From Phymatolithon calcareum (taxonomy: Eukaryota > Rhodophyta > Florideophyceae > Hapalidiales), in assembly GCA_977006965.1 (NCBI GenBank), contig OZ345382.1, positions 1,178,001-1,242,000 of the forward strand: a stretch of 64,000 nt of DNA, given 5' to 3'. Positions 31,838 through 42,559 of the stretch are shown here, piece after piece. The translations under genes were made by a program, and so were the position numbers. The notes below the pieces were generated by a model that saw only the letters and a list, made by a program, of their open reading frames with translations, ran no database searches and was not told where the DNA came from. How positions within the stretch are numbered: the stretch's first letter is position 1; each line of letters begins with the position of its first letter.

Positions 31838-32383
31838 ATACCTGGGAACGAGAAAGCCGACTGATACCCGGTTGATTTCGAAGGGTGGAGTTTCAATGCT
31901 GCATTTTTTGTCGAGGTATTACGGAATCCAATCTCGTGACGCATCAAGGCGTACCCTTGACCATGGAAGCCGCGCGGTCCATAATTAAACCGAGCAATTC
32001 GATGAAACCAAGAAGTGTACATTTCTACCCCCAGAACTCCGGATTAGTCACAGACGTGCTGAAGTCATCCTAAATCAACTTTCCGCAGAATTCCGCTCGC
32101 TGGTAGCAGCTTTCACCAGAAGGACGATGGCTCGGTAGACTCTGACTCCATGTGCAAGGCCTGTCCAGGTGGAACCAAAGAAACTGCTGATCACTTAATT
32201 CTTCGCTGCAGTGGGCGTGCTTTACCAAGACTGCAGACTATTGGTAAAGTAGGCCCTAAAACGGTGGAAGAATTATGTAGGGCGAAACCACTTGAAGTAC
32301 TCAAATTCGTGAACAATGAGGGGTTGCTTGACAACCCCAGATGTTAACTTTAATTAAAGTCTTCTGCAGTAAAGAAGAAGAAG
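31838..32383 (+). mobile_element. family D LINE 3' end, 12-bp TSD
   Basis: AATCCCCGCCAG at 31826-31837 and 32384-32395. Encodes the end of an RNase H (worn LGNEKAD, then GITESNLVTHQGVPLTMEAA) and the C-terminal motif (KACPGGTKETADHLILRCSG), ending VNNEGLLDNPRC. The tail is (GAA)n-like, AAAGAAGAAGAAG, rather than pure A. Confidence 0.85.
32150..32347 (+). pseudogene. LINE D C-terminal Cys/His-motif fragment
   Basis: 65 codons: C-x2-C then x8-H-x4-C (KACPGGTKETADHLILRCSG), the zinc-knuckle-like C-terminus typical of I/Jockey-type LINEs with an RNase H. The same motif appears at 42.3, 39.8 and 46.35 kb. A structural, probably nucleic-acid-binding element; truncated copy. Confidence 0.65.
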
Positions 32384-32395
32384 AATCCCCGCCAG

Positions 32396-32806
32396 CGTCT
32401 CCTTGGCGACGACAACAGCCAAGGTGGAAGCATAGTACGGGAGCTGCTCTACAGCGCATTTAAAATGATATTGGGTTCCCCAGAGACTCGAAAAACTCAC
32501 AGTGGTACACTTTTTGTCCATAGTTTGAAAGACAACATTTCAGCCGAGGCCTCTGTACGATTTGCTCTTCCAAATATATCGCTCTTCCAAATCTGAACTA
32601 TTTCTGTTTCCTAGTGCCGTGCCGGTGTCACGTCGTTTTGCAATATTCGGAGATGGCTTCAGAATCGAAAAAGTTTATTTCCGCTGTTTGTGCAGAGCCC
32701 AATTATTTGGAATACTGGTACGGTTTTGTAATTTACAGCCGGGCCTGCCTATTTTTAATATTTTCCGAACCGGCTGGAGGATATATCCTCCATCAAAACA
32801 CTAGTT
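32396..32806. other. unassigned region
   Basis: No recognised gene. An imperfect 17-bp inverted pair (GGAGGATATATCCTCC) lies at about 32773. Two overlapping plus frames (32562-32808) look like chance. Confidence 0.3.
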
Positions 32807-32807
32807 G

Positions 32808-32963
32808 ATCTGAGACCGCCTCCGGGCGCCCCACCCGAAGGCGTATCCTGGTCCACCAGGATCTTCCCCGCAGCTCACGCCAGGGCTAGCATGGCGGGTA
32901 TCGAACCCGGGACATGCACCGGGCGAGCACACACCCGGGTTCAATCCCCACTGAGCCAGTGCT
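32808..32963 (-). mobile_element. tRNA-derived SINE (minus strand)
   Basis: The minus strand starts GCACTGGCTCAGTGGGGATT: TGGCTCAGTGG fits the Pol III A box (32948-32958 region). The B box GGGTTCGATACCC lies about 50 bases downstream (32897-32909), the spacing of a tRNA. Beyond the tRNA-like 75 bases is an unrelated GC-rich body of about 80 bases with an inverted CCTGG-TCCA-CCAGG hairpin. The long tRNA-unrelated tail, and no complete cloverleaf, favour SINE over tRNA gene. No clear TSD. Confidence 0.6.
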
Positions 32964-34955
32964 GTCATCAGCAACGAATCAAAATCTAGTCGAGTTGCAA
33001 TATCCCTCTGCTCTATATAAAGAACGAGTACTTGAATAAAACTCTATTATGTTAAGAGGAGCGGCTGAAAGCTGAATAAAAAACAGTAATAAAGTCAGCA
33101 TGGAAGATTCAAATTAGCAGCCGTACATGGTTCAGTTGTCGCGACAGCACCGTTCTTAAAAGGTCCATCCTGTGTTTTTCTGCAAAGGCTACAAGGGTGG
33201 TGGAAAACCTGGATAAATGACATTGGCAATCACATGCACTCTTAGCAGAGTGGCTGGCGGCTGAAAAATCTCAGCCGTCTCCAAATACAGAAAAAACTTG
33301 GCAAATAGCCCTGCGCACTACCGGGAGAATTTTTTTCATCTGGATTCAGATGCCAGAGCAGAATCAGAATATTCGGGTTCTCAACAGACTCTAGGAAATT
33401 ATGGTGCACAGGTGTATCCTTGTGTCGATTGTAACGATTACATGGCATAGTTTAAAGCAGCTGATCTCGTGAGAAGCAGGAAAATAACTGCTTTTCTTTG
33501 GGATAAGCGAATTTAAGCTTCAAGGATGCCAGACATTACTAAGAGCTGGTTAACATGATTTGATTGGTTGCGAATTTATTCTATGGCTGAAGGTTTGAAA
33601 GCTGGAGAGCAAAATATCGCGTGTTAAAGACGCTCACTTCTCCCCTCAGCGGCGAGGAGGGCATCGGTCGCGGATTAGAACAAACCTTCCTGTCAGACTT
33701 CCTCGACTCATTAGGCCGGGAACATTGCTTTAGTGAACGTTTGCATGGAGGAGAGTTTTCGCGTTTGTCAGTCACTGTTACGACGGCGGCATGGGGCCGA
33801 GACCAAAGAGAAACGTCTCGGTTGATTTAACAGGTGAGCAAGAAGAAGAAGAGGAAATTTTTATTATAGTGTTACCAATGCATCTGCTGACGCTTGGGGC
33901 AACACTTCTGGCGAGACACTAGGACTCAATCGGAACCCAAAAGCTCCATTTCGCTAAAAGTGACATAGTCAGCAAAACTCCAAAACCTACCTCTGGTCTC
34001 ACAGAAGAGATCTCGAGGGGGAAAATCATATCGCTTCTATTGCCACACAGAGTATACCGTCTCTTGACGAGCGACGGTACGCACATGGGAGTTTGCGACG
34101 TCCCGAGTCGTTTCTGCGCCGATGGCGCCATGGGCGAGATTAGCGACTTCCCGGGTCTGTCGTGCCGCGCGGCGATCCACGCGAGGGGGTTACTGACGTC
34201 CCCAGTCTTGACAGGTGAGCAACGTATCCGTCGAGGCATCTAAATAATTTGCAAAATTTTTGGTGGAATGGCAGCGATATGTTTATGCAGTCAAGGAACT
34301 GATAGAGAGTCTCAATTGAAAGAACCATACGTGGAAAATATGCACCTTACTGGAAATTTTGACTGCATTTGCTCCATATGTTCATTAGATAACTTGACTT
34401 CCGAGCAAATTAAAGCGTTTGTGTCGGATATTATTTTCAAAGTTCGCCCATCTATTTGCTCACGAGGTCCGCCGCGCGTACCAGCCGCTGGCTGGCCGCT
34501 TTTCTGTTCGGAGATCTGGACAATATTCGTTTTTGATTGTTCTTCGCCACTTTCCAGATACATCGCCCAGCACTCTTGTGGAAGTAGAAGTCTCGCTCGA
34601 GGTCCATAGAGGATGTTCGATGACTTAACTTGAGGGGGTGCGGGGATTACTGAGCGCAACCGGACGGTGATAGACTCCAATTGGAAACGGAGAGCAACCT
34701 ATAGCGTCGCCAAGGGTGTGAGTAACGCGTGAGTGATCACCAGATGGGGACTGGGGCATATTCTGCGTAAGGCACGTGGAAGTAGAGAATTGTGCAGTGC
34801 TGGACCGCTTTGCCTTCCATAGAAGTAATTGTTGAAACGTACGCGTGATATCGTGTACATGCTCAATGCAATGTGGCACCGGTGTATGCACGGGACCGCA
34901 CAGTAGAACGCAGGAGTAGAAAATACTCCTTGTTTGCGCTTTTGGTGCTTTTTCG
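32964..34955. other. unassigned region
   Basis: About 2 kb with no recognised domain. At 33016-33060 a TATATAAAG box is followed about 25 bases on by GAATAAAAC, a layout seen in LTRs, but no TG/CA ends were found. A plus frame at 33621-33830 and opposed frames at 34268-34680 are not supported. ACAGGTGAGCAA occurs at about 33830 and 34210. Confidence 0.3.
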
Positions 34956-34959
34956 GTTA

Positions 34960-35570
34960 AGTTTATTTTTGAAGGCCTCACTGGGCTTCCTCGGTTTCTG
35001 CTTTCATTGGGCCAGTGCTCATTGATTTCGTATTAAATCTTTACCTTGTACGGGACTGTGGAGACGAGAAACCATATGTTCGTCCCTGAGCTTCTGTACG
35101 GGGCTTCTTTGTTCTGCGTGCATTCTATGAGCGAGCTTGTCCAGAGCTTTTTCTGTGTCCAGACTATTTTCTGCTTCAAGTTCGTATCCTGAAAGCATGA
35201 GTTGCAAGGTCGCCATTTGCTGTTGTGCTCTGTTAGCGAATTTTTTGCAATGCTTGTTGTGGACAGTGTCCACTGGACACCTGTGGAAATCTACCACATA
35301 TGCATTGAAGCGCGAGGAACCTCTGTTTCACGTTTGGCAACTTGATGATTGCTGGCAATTCTCTTGTCCTGTCGCACAGGATCTTCGTTTCTGTTCGATT
35401 CAAGACGATCTTCTTCCACTGTCAAAAATTGTGACCGAAGCGTTCTAGCAGACTGGGTTGCTTGAATGTGCTTTGCCACTTCTCCAAACGATTCCCTGCC
35501 CTACTCTTGCATTTTCCTACCATCAAGCTGTTCGTCGAGATAGGTACGTTCTCTCATCTTTCTGCATTTT
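34960..35570 (-). mobile_element. family F (B-like) LINE remnant
   Basis: Minus-strand 3' end (complement of TTTATTTTTGAAGGCCTCAC at 34.96 kb) and worn ORF2 C-terminus: TLRSQFLTVEEDRLESNRNE, then a frame-shifted RQLALQ-like stretch and TEKALDKLAH near 35.12 kb. Multiple frameshifts. TSD not found. Confidence 0.6.
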
Positions 35571-35796
35571 AACATTTGAACGCTTTTGAATGCGTACGAT
35601 GAAGACGTTTTAAAACCTTGCAAGTTTGCCGAGACGTTCCGGCGAAGTGACGAGGGTGAGACAGCGTCTCCGCCGACGATACCTCAGATGATTGAATAAG
35701 TAATTGTATTTTCCTTCGCACATCAAATACGCTGATTTGCACAAGGCGTTTGACTGCGGCATGTGGGCAGGCCTTGGGAGCAATATATTGTAGTTT

Positions 35797-36273
35797 GAAG
35801 ACTTGCGACAAGCCCTTCAGAAAGCCCAGGAGGGATCTGTCACGAAGAAGAGGAGGAGAGAAGAAACAATTAAGGTATGGGAAAAGGAAGAAGAAGGCAG
35901 ATCAATGAAGATTCCTATTGAAGGCAAGCTTCCAGGGATCCTTTACATAGGAGAAAGAACAACACGTTTAAGGTGCCTAAGGTTGACATTCAACCGAGCA
36001 CCCCTTTGGAGGAAATCAGTGTTGGGTGCTTACAGTGGGATTACCGCGGTGGTCGAACTAGTCGCCTTACAACGTACTCTAGCGTCATCGAAGATGAGTA
36101 CAGAAATTGAGTTTGAGTGCAAGAGACTCACAGGAGCTCTTGTTGGGAGAGAGTTACGAATCAAGAACGTTTTGAGCAGCCAGATGACTATAGCATAGAG
36201 ATTATGCAAGAGCAGCCCCGTTACTCCAAGGTGAGGCTTTGGGAGCTCTCAAAATAAAATCATCAAATATCCC
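35797..36273 (+). mobile_element. family C LINE 3' end, 13-bp TSD, within hAT TIR region
   Basis: TATATTGTAGTTT at 35784-35796 and 36274-36286. Encodes the family C C-terminus over 35803-36198, with an in-frame stretch (LQKAQEGSVTKKRRREETIK, WEKEEEGRSMKIPI) and the conserved end, then the 3' UTR. It landed 29 bases inside the hAT end. Confidence 0.92.
35803..36198 (+). pseudogene. family C LINE ORF2 C-terminus (131 codons, open)
   Basis: Open from the truncation point to the natural stop. Charged helical first half, then LRCLRLTFNRAPLWRKSVLG, VVELVALQRTL and KRLTGALVGRELRIKN. The segment is almost the same as at 31.27-31.5 kb. A domain of unknown function at the C-terminus of family C; no RNase H and no Cys motif visible. 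Confidence 0.65.
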
Positions 36274-36289
36274 TATATTGTAGTTTTAT

Positions 36290-36760
36290 TGGGACATGAA
36301 GCTGATGAGCAATAGGTATTGCCAATAGCTCCCTTCCGCCAGTACCTACGGCAATATGCTTGAATCTACCAATACCCCTATTGCTATTGGATTCATTTGA
36401 AACGACAGCGAAAATGCCGAGGTAATGCGACCCATTTTTGGTCCAAGCATCATGCATCACAGCACCACGGGTGTTTTTGAGGTCATTCCTCACGCCAATT
36501 TCGACCAGTTCCACCAACTTAAAAACCGTATCCCGAAATTCTTTGATAGAAATCTTCTCATCCACCTTACTGAAGTCACGAGAGCGCGGGTTCTCAACGT
36601 AAGATATTGGTAGAGAAAGAGAGATGATGACATCAATGTACTGGTACATAGCCTTTTCGGGAGCAGTAGTAGATATTGTTGACTCGAAGTACGACGAAAT
36701 ATGTCGAGTACTATTCCGGTTCGTTTCGTCTTTCATGCACGTGCGATATATCTCGAACAT
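36290..36760 (-). pseudogene. hAT transposase catalytic-region fragment
   Basis: About 155 codons on the minus strand. Core: SLPISYVENPRSRDFSKVDE (the hAT block before the first catalytic Asp), then GAVMHDAWTKNGSHYLGIFA, where the D of H-D-A-W-T is the conserved first catalytic Asp of hAT transposases (usual form FDGWT). The open frame runs out over the LINE C right TSD. Downstream parts (second D, E, dimerisation region) are missing. Confidence 0.75.
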
Positions 36761-37109
36761 TTTGTTTTCATCTCCACCTGCAACGCACGATAACAGGTGC
36801 GAGGAAGGGTTCCTCCACCCGGTGCCTTTCTCGAACGGTACTGTGGGTACGGAATTTTTGCAATAACTTCCGCGGGGGCAGGAAAAGACTGTCTGACTTG
36901 AGCAGAACGATAGCGTAGAAACATGACACTATCCTCCAAGTTAATACCCTGTCTGGGACGAAATGTTACGTATCACGCTAAGCAATCAATAGGTCTAGAA
37001 CTCTGCCGCTTACCAATACGTATTCCAATAGAAACAGATTAAGGAATAATATTGAAATTCCAATATATTGCAGTATATTGCTATTGCAGTATTTTGCTCC
37101 CAAGGCCTG

Positions 37110-37369
37110 CCTGTGGGTAGTCGGGACACACAGGGTATGAAGAATGGTTGTGGTTGACACTTAACATGATTCCGACTTGCTATTCGTTGGGGTGCCGCCT
37201 CGATAAGTTTATATGGGCCGTGATTCTGCACTCTGAGTGTGAAGGGTGTACTAGCGACTATAATAATATAGTCACTTGCGCAAGGGAACCAGCCTTTCTG
37301 TTCGCTTGGTCGCTGGCTGATTCTTGCAGAAGATGACGGTTGGCGAAACTGGATGTCCAGAGCTGCATT
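37110..37369. repeat. host repeat shared with 39.4-39.55 kb
   Basis: The joined sequence 35.57-35.767 + 37.118-37.3 aligns with 39.25-39.55 kb: ATGATTCCGACTTGCTATTC versus TTGATTCCGACTTGCCCTTC, and GTGATTCTGCA versus CTAGATTCTGCA. The target DNA of the hAT and of the downstream LINE F is therefore itself repetitive. Class unknown. Confidence 0.45.
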
Positions 37370-38887
37370 ATTTTAATTGAAGTTTATTTAAAAGCCTCAC
37401 AGTCTTACGAATATACGGGCAAAGCTTCTTCAGTTGCTACCTTCCAGTGTGTAGACCGTTGAAACTTACCGCCTGCCATAGACGGTGGGGAAAGTTGTGG
37501 TTTTCTTGTGGATTCGCTGCTGGTGTTCCCGCTATTAGGTTTTGTGTCCTGAGGGACATCTACTTAACTTCCCGTAACTTGATTTCAGAGCAGTCCTCTT
37601 CGTTTTCCATGCACTCGATGATGGTCTTGCTGAATAGCAAGAGCTCGATAAGTGCTTTCTCGGTATCCGGTCTTTTGTCTCCTTTCAGGCAGAGCATTGG
37701 AATTATTTATTTATTTTTATTCTTTTCTCGCGCAGTGTCGAGAATAAATATCAAGACTGTTGAGCGCAGAAGGAATAAATTATTGTATTTAAGTTCAGTG
37801 AGGAATAAATAACTGGTTATTCCCAATTATTGGATCTATCTAGCTGCTTTCTGTCACGATAGCATTGACGTCTTCGATTCCCCACACATCCGAGTTAGCA
37901 TGAAGGAACATCTGCTTCTCGAAATTTGCAGGACATTTGCAAGTCCACACAGCGGAGTTGGGATCCGACTGTGTGAAAAACTCATCGCGAACATGCTTAC
38001 TGTACCGAAAACTCGCGGCATCTTGGGTGCTACCAAACGGTGCTCGCCTGGTACGCAGTTCCCGTTGTACTGTGTTGATTGCCATGGTTTTCATAATCCT
38101 AAATGAGGAGTCCGCAGCCGACACGTCATGTGCTATCGATGACAAACATGTCACTTTACTGTTCAAGAATACCATCGGGCCCAAATAAACAATATAATCG
38201 TCGGGCCAAAATGCTGTCATTCTCCCCCAGAAACGTAGACTTAGTCGAGCGTTCTCGAGTAAATAATGCTTTCAAATAAATAAAATAATTGTCGTAACCA
38301 CGAAGATCTCAATAAATACAATAAATATGCGCGACTCAGGAATAAATTATTGGAACAATAATTTAAATAATTACAATAGCAATTATTTTTTCCAATGCTT
38401 TGCTTTCAGGTCATATCCTGAGGGATTGTTTTCCATGGTTGCCATGTGCTGTCGAGCTCGGTTTCCAAATTTTTCCACCATGCTTGTTGTTGACACCTGC
38501 GGAAATCTTCCGCAGATGTACTGAAGCGCTAATTGCCTGTGCTTCACCTTCGAGAGTTTGAGGATTACTTGTAGCTCACTCGTCTTGTCATACGGGATTC
38601 TCCTCTTCTTCTTCAATTCGAGACGATCTCCTTCGATTGTAAGGAATTTTGATCGAAGCTTATCGGCAGACTGCTTTGCTTGAATGTGTTTGGTTGCTTC
38701 CACGAACGGTTCCCTGTTCTCCATAGCGGCAATGTCGATTCTGGTAGACTGGAGCTCTTGGCTGTTTCTGCTCTCAGGCGGCTTTTGTAGGTACCTCTTT
38801 TCTTTGTCCTTTGTTCTCCTCAGCACCTTGAAGGCAAGGATTTCTCGAGTTTTGTTGGGGGCTTGGATTCGGCACAGAAGTCGGGGT
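37370..38887 (-). mobile_element. family F LINE, minus strand, split by a 713-bp hAT
   Basis: TCCAGAGCTGCATT (37356-37369) and TCCAGAGGTGCATT (38888-38901), one mismatch, flank it. The tail is at the low end (TTTATTTAAAAGCCTCACAG complement). ORF2 C-terminal region at 38.41-38.87 kb (ILKLSKVKHRQLALQYICGR, FPQVSTTSMVEKFGNRARQH) continues at 37.56-37.68 kb (EKALIELLLFSKTIIECMEN) once the hAT at 37690-38402 is removed. Confidence 0.85.
37690..38402 (-). mobile_element. 713-bp hAT derivative, copy 2, perfect 8-bp TSD
   Basis: Same sequence and length as 19143-19855. CTTTCAGG directly outside both ends (37682-37689, 38403-38410). It splits the LINE F ORF2 coding region. Carries the same transposase C-terminal remnant (37840-38220, minus). 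The apparent identity of both copies means very recent activity, with transposase supplied by another element. Confidence 0.93.
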
Positions 38888-38901
38888 TCCAGAGGTGCAT
38901 T

Positions 38902-39430
38902 GGTCCCTAGCGTGGAGCCTCGAGGGGTCTGTGTCTGTGGAGCAACACACACGAGCACGTCTTCTCATCTCGAGTGTCATTGAATAACCGTAGTATTCAT
39001 TGACAGGAAGGTCGAACGGCCCCTGTCTTGTGCGAGTTTGTGCCGCTGAAGTGACTATCTGTCTGTGATCGCAGAGTTTTCTCTGAGCCAGGTGGTAGCC
39101 ATTCCCAACTAGCCACTCGTGATAATAACTTCATGATGACGAGCAGCGCAGAATGTCTTCTCGTTCCGTTGTCATCTCCGCGAAACAGTCTGGCTCTGCA
39201 CCTGTGGCAGAAGAGAGTACTCTGTCGCTAGATCTCCACGATGAGGAGATGATACGGTAGGGTCAGCGTCTCCGATGACGCCAGCCCTGGAAAACGGTCG
39301 AGCAGTAATCTGCTCATTCGCCCGTCAAATGCGCTAGTGAGAGCAGTACGTTGGGCGGACGGCTTGAGTGCGGTCCGCTGCGGCGTGATGCAGTCGGACA
39401 GGCGGGACGCACAGGTGGGTGAAGAAGGTT
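38902..39430. repeat. host repeat, partner of 35.57-35.77 + 37.12-37.3 kb
   Basis: 39.25-39.42 kb matches 35.64-35.767 kb (AG-CAGCGTCTCCG-CGA, GTCAAATGCGCT versus ATCAAATACGCT) and continues into 39.42-39.55 kb. No coding domain was recognised in either copy. Confidence 0.4.
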
Positions 39431-39436
39431 GTTGAT

Positions 39437-40035
39437 ATTCCTAACTTGATTCCGACTTGCCCTTCGTTAGGTTGTCGCCTCGCTGGGTTTGTATAGGCCT
39501 AGATTCTGCAACCCAATGGTGAATGGTATACTATCGTCTAAAGCTTGTGATACTGCTAACGCTGTAGCCGCGAGAATATTTGAACCGAATCCTTCTTTCT
39601 CTCTTTATTGCCGGAAGATCGCTCACACAAAAGGTAAGCTCCCAAAGCTGTTCTGCAACAGCTTTTCTTTGTTCAGAAATTTGAGTATTGCTAAGGGTCT
39701 CACACGGCATAGCTCTTCTACGGTTTTTGTACCCACTCTACCAGTAAACTTTCGTCTGGAATCGGAACGTCCACCACACCTTAAAATCAGGTGCTCGGCA
39801 GTGTCGTTGCTTCCAGAGTTACAGGTTTTGCACAGTGGGTCTTACGACCTTGTGTCTCCATGCCTAAACACGGGCAACATGGCGGTAAAGTCTCCAATCA
39901 GACGGTGTAAGATCTGTAACGCCTCACGGCGTGTCATGTTGAAGGAAAAGGTAGAAACAATGATATCGTTGGGAACAGGAGAGATTGAGAGGCTAGGTCG
40001 CCATGCGGTTTCTCGTTTCCGATGGCGCTGCCTTT
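39437..40035 (-). pseudogene. family D LINE C-terminal remnant
   Basis: Minus-strand reading gives KTCNSGSNDTAEHLILRCGG (C-x2-C...H-x4-C motif), then RRKFTGRVGTKTVEELCRVR and LAILKFLNKEKLLQN, matching the D copies at 32.15-32.35 and 42.3-42.5 kb. Upstream FRHGD and LIGDFTAMLPV-like residues fit the region after RNase H. Truncated, with frame damage. Confidence 0.65.
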
Positions 40036-40640
40036 ATTGTGCTTAAGTAGTAATCTGCTCGATTATCAATGTAGCAAAGGCAGGAGGAAGACCTCAGTGT
40101 TCAGGTAATCACAAGATATGCAAAAACAAACACCTTGATTGGATCACGGCTTACCGTTAACTCCGATAGGCCTCTCTTCTGCGTGGACTTTCCGGCACCC
40201 ACACGGAAGAGTCGTTTACTGGCAGGGACAGCGGTACCCAGGAAGGGTCTCTGCAATCGATATCCCTAGATGCCAGCTTAGGGACAGCGAAGGTATCGCG
40301 TCAACGTCCCTTCAGCCGATCACGAGTTCTCTCACGCTTTCTCGGCGTGTGAAAGAGCAAGGTGTCCAGATCACTTCTGCCTGTCTGTGCGATATGGGCA
40401 ACTCTCGGGGAAGTGTTGGAACGGCGACAGTGAACCGAAAGTTATATGTTCACTGTGTGTCGGCTTACAATTGTCATAGTAGAAGACGGTTAGCAATCAA
40501 GAAGCGTAGAACGGCATAAGAAGTTTACCTAGAAGCCGTTAGGGTGCTAGGCGAATGTAGAAACGTATTGCTAGCATGTCGTCTCGTCTCAAGTAACACT
40601 GCAAAACCGCTTGATTCGTTTCACGAGGGCCAAATGACCA
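40036..40640. other. unassigned region
   Basis: A plus-strand frame of 126 codons (40139-40519) is open but shows no known motif and no homologous copy elsewhere in the window. I treat it as unsupported. Confidence 0.3.
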
Positions 40641-40769
40641 TTGTCAACCGGCTGAGGGGGTAGACATGCCGATGATCGGCTTCCTCTTGCAAACTGATTG
40701 CTTCTATGTCATCCCTAGTGTCTAGTTTACTGAAATTTTCCCTCAATTGAGGGTATGTGATCAGGGGTC

Positions 40770-41330
40770 GGTTAAAATGGATTGACATTGCAATGAATTG
40801 CAATCCTCAATAGAAATCGAAGATTGGGTCATTCTGCAGCATTGCAATTTGCATTGCGCCATCTTTGGTGATTTCAATACCGATTGCTGAAGTGGCTACA
40901 CTAATTTAGGTACCCTAACTACATACCAGTCGTGCGCCAGCTGACCACGAATCGTCGACATCCCGGCAACAGTACATGTAAGGCATACTTTCCTTGATTA
41001 TACCGTGCTGGGTATTTTCTTACAACGTCACTGTCGATTCCACGTGATAACAGCATATGTAAGGCAAACCCTTATCATATTGTACCTTGCTGGCTGCTCA
41101 TTTGCAACCAGGCGTGAATGTGCGGCTGTTTCTGTTGTAGTGTTTTATGCTTTACATGACCATTAAACGATATTCATCGCCCGAGATCATTGCAATTAGG
41201 ATTTCTACGACTACCAGTATTGCAATTCGCATTGCATCGCCGTGTGAGACGCCCTCCGCATTGGGTATTGCATCTTTTTCTCCAATCGCTTGCAATGGCA
41301 TTGTTCGGATCCCTGTATGTGATTCATATA
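40770..41330. repeat. TTGCAAT-rich block, possible nested element
   Basis: Words TTGCAAT, ATTGCA and GCATTGC recur near 40.79, 40.85, 41.19, 41.22, 41.26 and 41.29 kb. Sequence on both sides resembles the PiggyBac-like interior, so this is probably a DNA element inserted there. I found no clear TIR pair or TSD. Confidence 0.4.
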
Positions 41331-41545
41331 ATTTTTTGCAAACGAAAGTTCTCCAACATCAGGCTCTTCGACAGCGTTAAGCTTATGGATAGCAACAACG
41401 CGCTTCGTGAAACAGTTTCAACCAAATGAATGCGACAGATGCATGTTTCGCCACCATAAAGCTTGCTACATGATGAACATATGGCAGTCATTTTCCTCAC
41501 TTTGCAAACTTTGCGGTTGATTTGCGCTGCAAAAGTAGTCTTCAT
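41324..41545 (-). pseudogene. Cys-rich C-terminus of PiggyBac-like transposase
   Basis: Minus-strand reading: CKVRKMTAICSSCSKLYGGE, then TCICRIH. Spacing C-x7-C-x2-C-x8-C-x-C-x2-H resembles the Cys/His-rich C-terminal finger of PiggyBac-family transposases, which binds the TIR. The homologous region at 19.1-19.9 kb is more damaged. The catalytic domain between this and the N-terminal remnants has been lost or replaced. Confidence 0.45.
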
Positions 41546-41811
41546 GGCATTCGAATTCTTCCTTTTCTTCTCGGTGGGAATGAGGCGGGTTCGAACACCG
41601 CTCTAACGTAATTGTGCGATATGAATTGAATGAATGTTGACGAGTCGTACTGGAGTTAAATGCAGTATCGATGAATTGCTGGATCAGTACTTCATGTTAT
41701 CTTTGCTGCATCACGCGCTGCTGACACTCTGGATGACCTTCAGAGATTAGAAACGAGTTATCAAGCAAGAAAGTTGCCGGATGTGTTCACACGAAACGAC
41801 CATTGGAGCAG

Positions 41812-42530
41812 TGGGTTCGTCATTCGACGCCGAAATATTCTCGGCCGTCTGAACTTTTGAGGAGATAGAACACTTGCGAATCCCATGCGTACACCACATT
41901 TGCTTGTTTGCAGACAGAAGAAGCGTCCTCGATGCGCTGACCAAGCAACGATGGATGTATGGGGAGATGACAAGCTGTCGGATACTATGGGAAAACTGAT
42001 TGATGACATGATCACTTTCGAAGCAATTTGGATCCCAAGCTACTAAGGGCTCCCTGGGAACGAAAAAACGGACGGCCTTGCTCGAAAAGGCATTACGGAG
42101 TCAAGTCTGGTGACGCATCAAAATATACCCTGAACCATAGAATCTGCGTGGTCGATTGTCAATCGGCACAAGTCGACAAAGCTTAGGAGTATGCAGCTGT
42201 TACCCTCAGAGCGCAATATAAGCCACAAGCACGCTGAAACTACTCTCAATCAACATGCCGCACTATTTGCTCGCTGGTAACAGTTTTTCAAGATGTTACC
42301 GTTGACTGTGACCCTATATGCAAGACCTGCTCTGCGAGAACCAAGGAGACCGTGGGGCATCTACTCCTACGCTGTAGTGGACGGAATGTATCAAGGCGCT
42401 AGAATATCGTTAGAGTTTTCACCAAAACGGTGGAGGAAATATGCACTGAGAAACGGGTCGAAGTACTTCCGTTCGTGAACAATGAGGGGCTGTTTGAAAA
42501 CATCGCAAAAATCTAAGAGAGAGTAGCAAA
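41812..42530 (+). mobile_element. family D LINE fragment with RNase H remnant
   Basis: Worn RNase H: GAVGSSFDAE (catalytic E region), ADRRSVLDALTKQRWMYGEM (third catalytic Asp; usual TDSRSCIDAL), PSY-GSLGTKKRT. The C-terminal motif follows: DPICKTCSARTKETVGHLLL, RCSGRN, and EVLPFVNNEGLFENIAKI before the stop at about 42.52 kb. Several stops. 5' boundary approximate. Confidence 0.65.
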
Positions 42531-42559
42531 GAGAGCCCCCAAATGGCACCTAGTGCTTC

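Larger units (their letters stand above)
35768..37109 (-). mobile_element. hAT-1 element carrying a LINE C insertion
   Basis: Left end CAGGCCTTGGGAGCAATATA; right end the complement of CAGGCCTTGGGAGCAAAATA. Flanking 8-mers CATGTGGG (35760-35767) and CCTGTGGG (37110-37117) match 7 of 8. Sub-terminal ATATTGCAGTATATTGC repeats. Inside are a LINE C (35797-36273) and a transposase remnant (36290-36760). Confidence 0.85.

Noticed and set aside
32888-32963. Functional tRNA gene on the minus strand
   Set aside because: A and B boxes are present, but acceptor arms do not pair and the sequence continues into a GC-rich body, so a SINE fits better.
33016-33060. Solo LTR or promoter from TATATAAAG followed by AATAAAA
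   Set aside because: No TG/CA termini, TSD or second copy could be found; mentioned only as a feature of the unassigned region.
34268-34680. Opposed frames of 113 and 122 codons
   Set aside because: They overlap on opposite strands, neither has a recognisable motif, and no homologous copy exists in the window.
40139-40519. 126-codon plus-strand frame
   Set aside because: No motif, no second copy, no flanking signals; kept as unassigned sequence.
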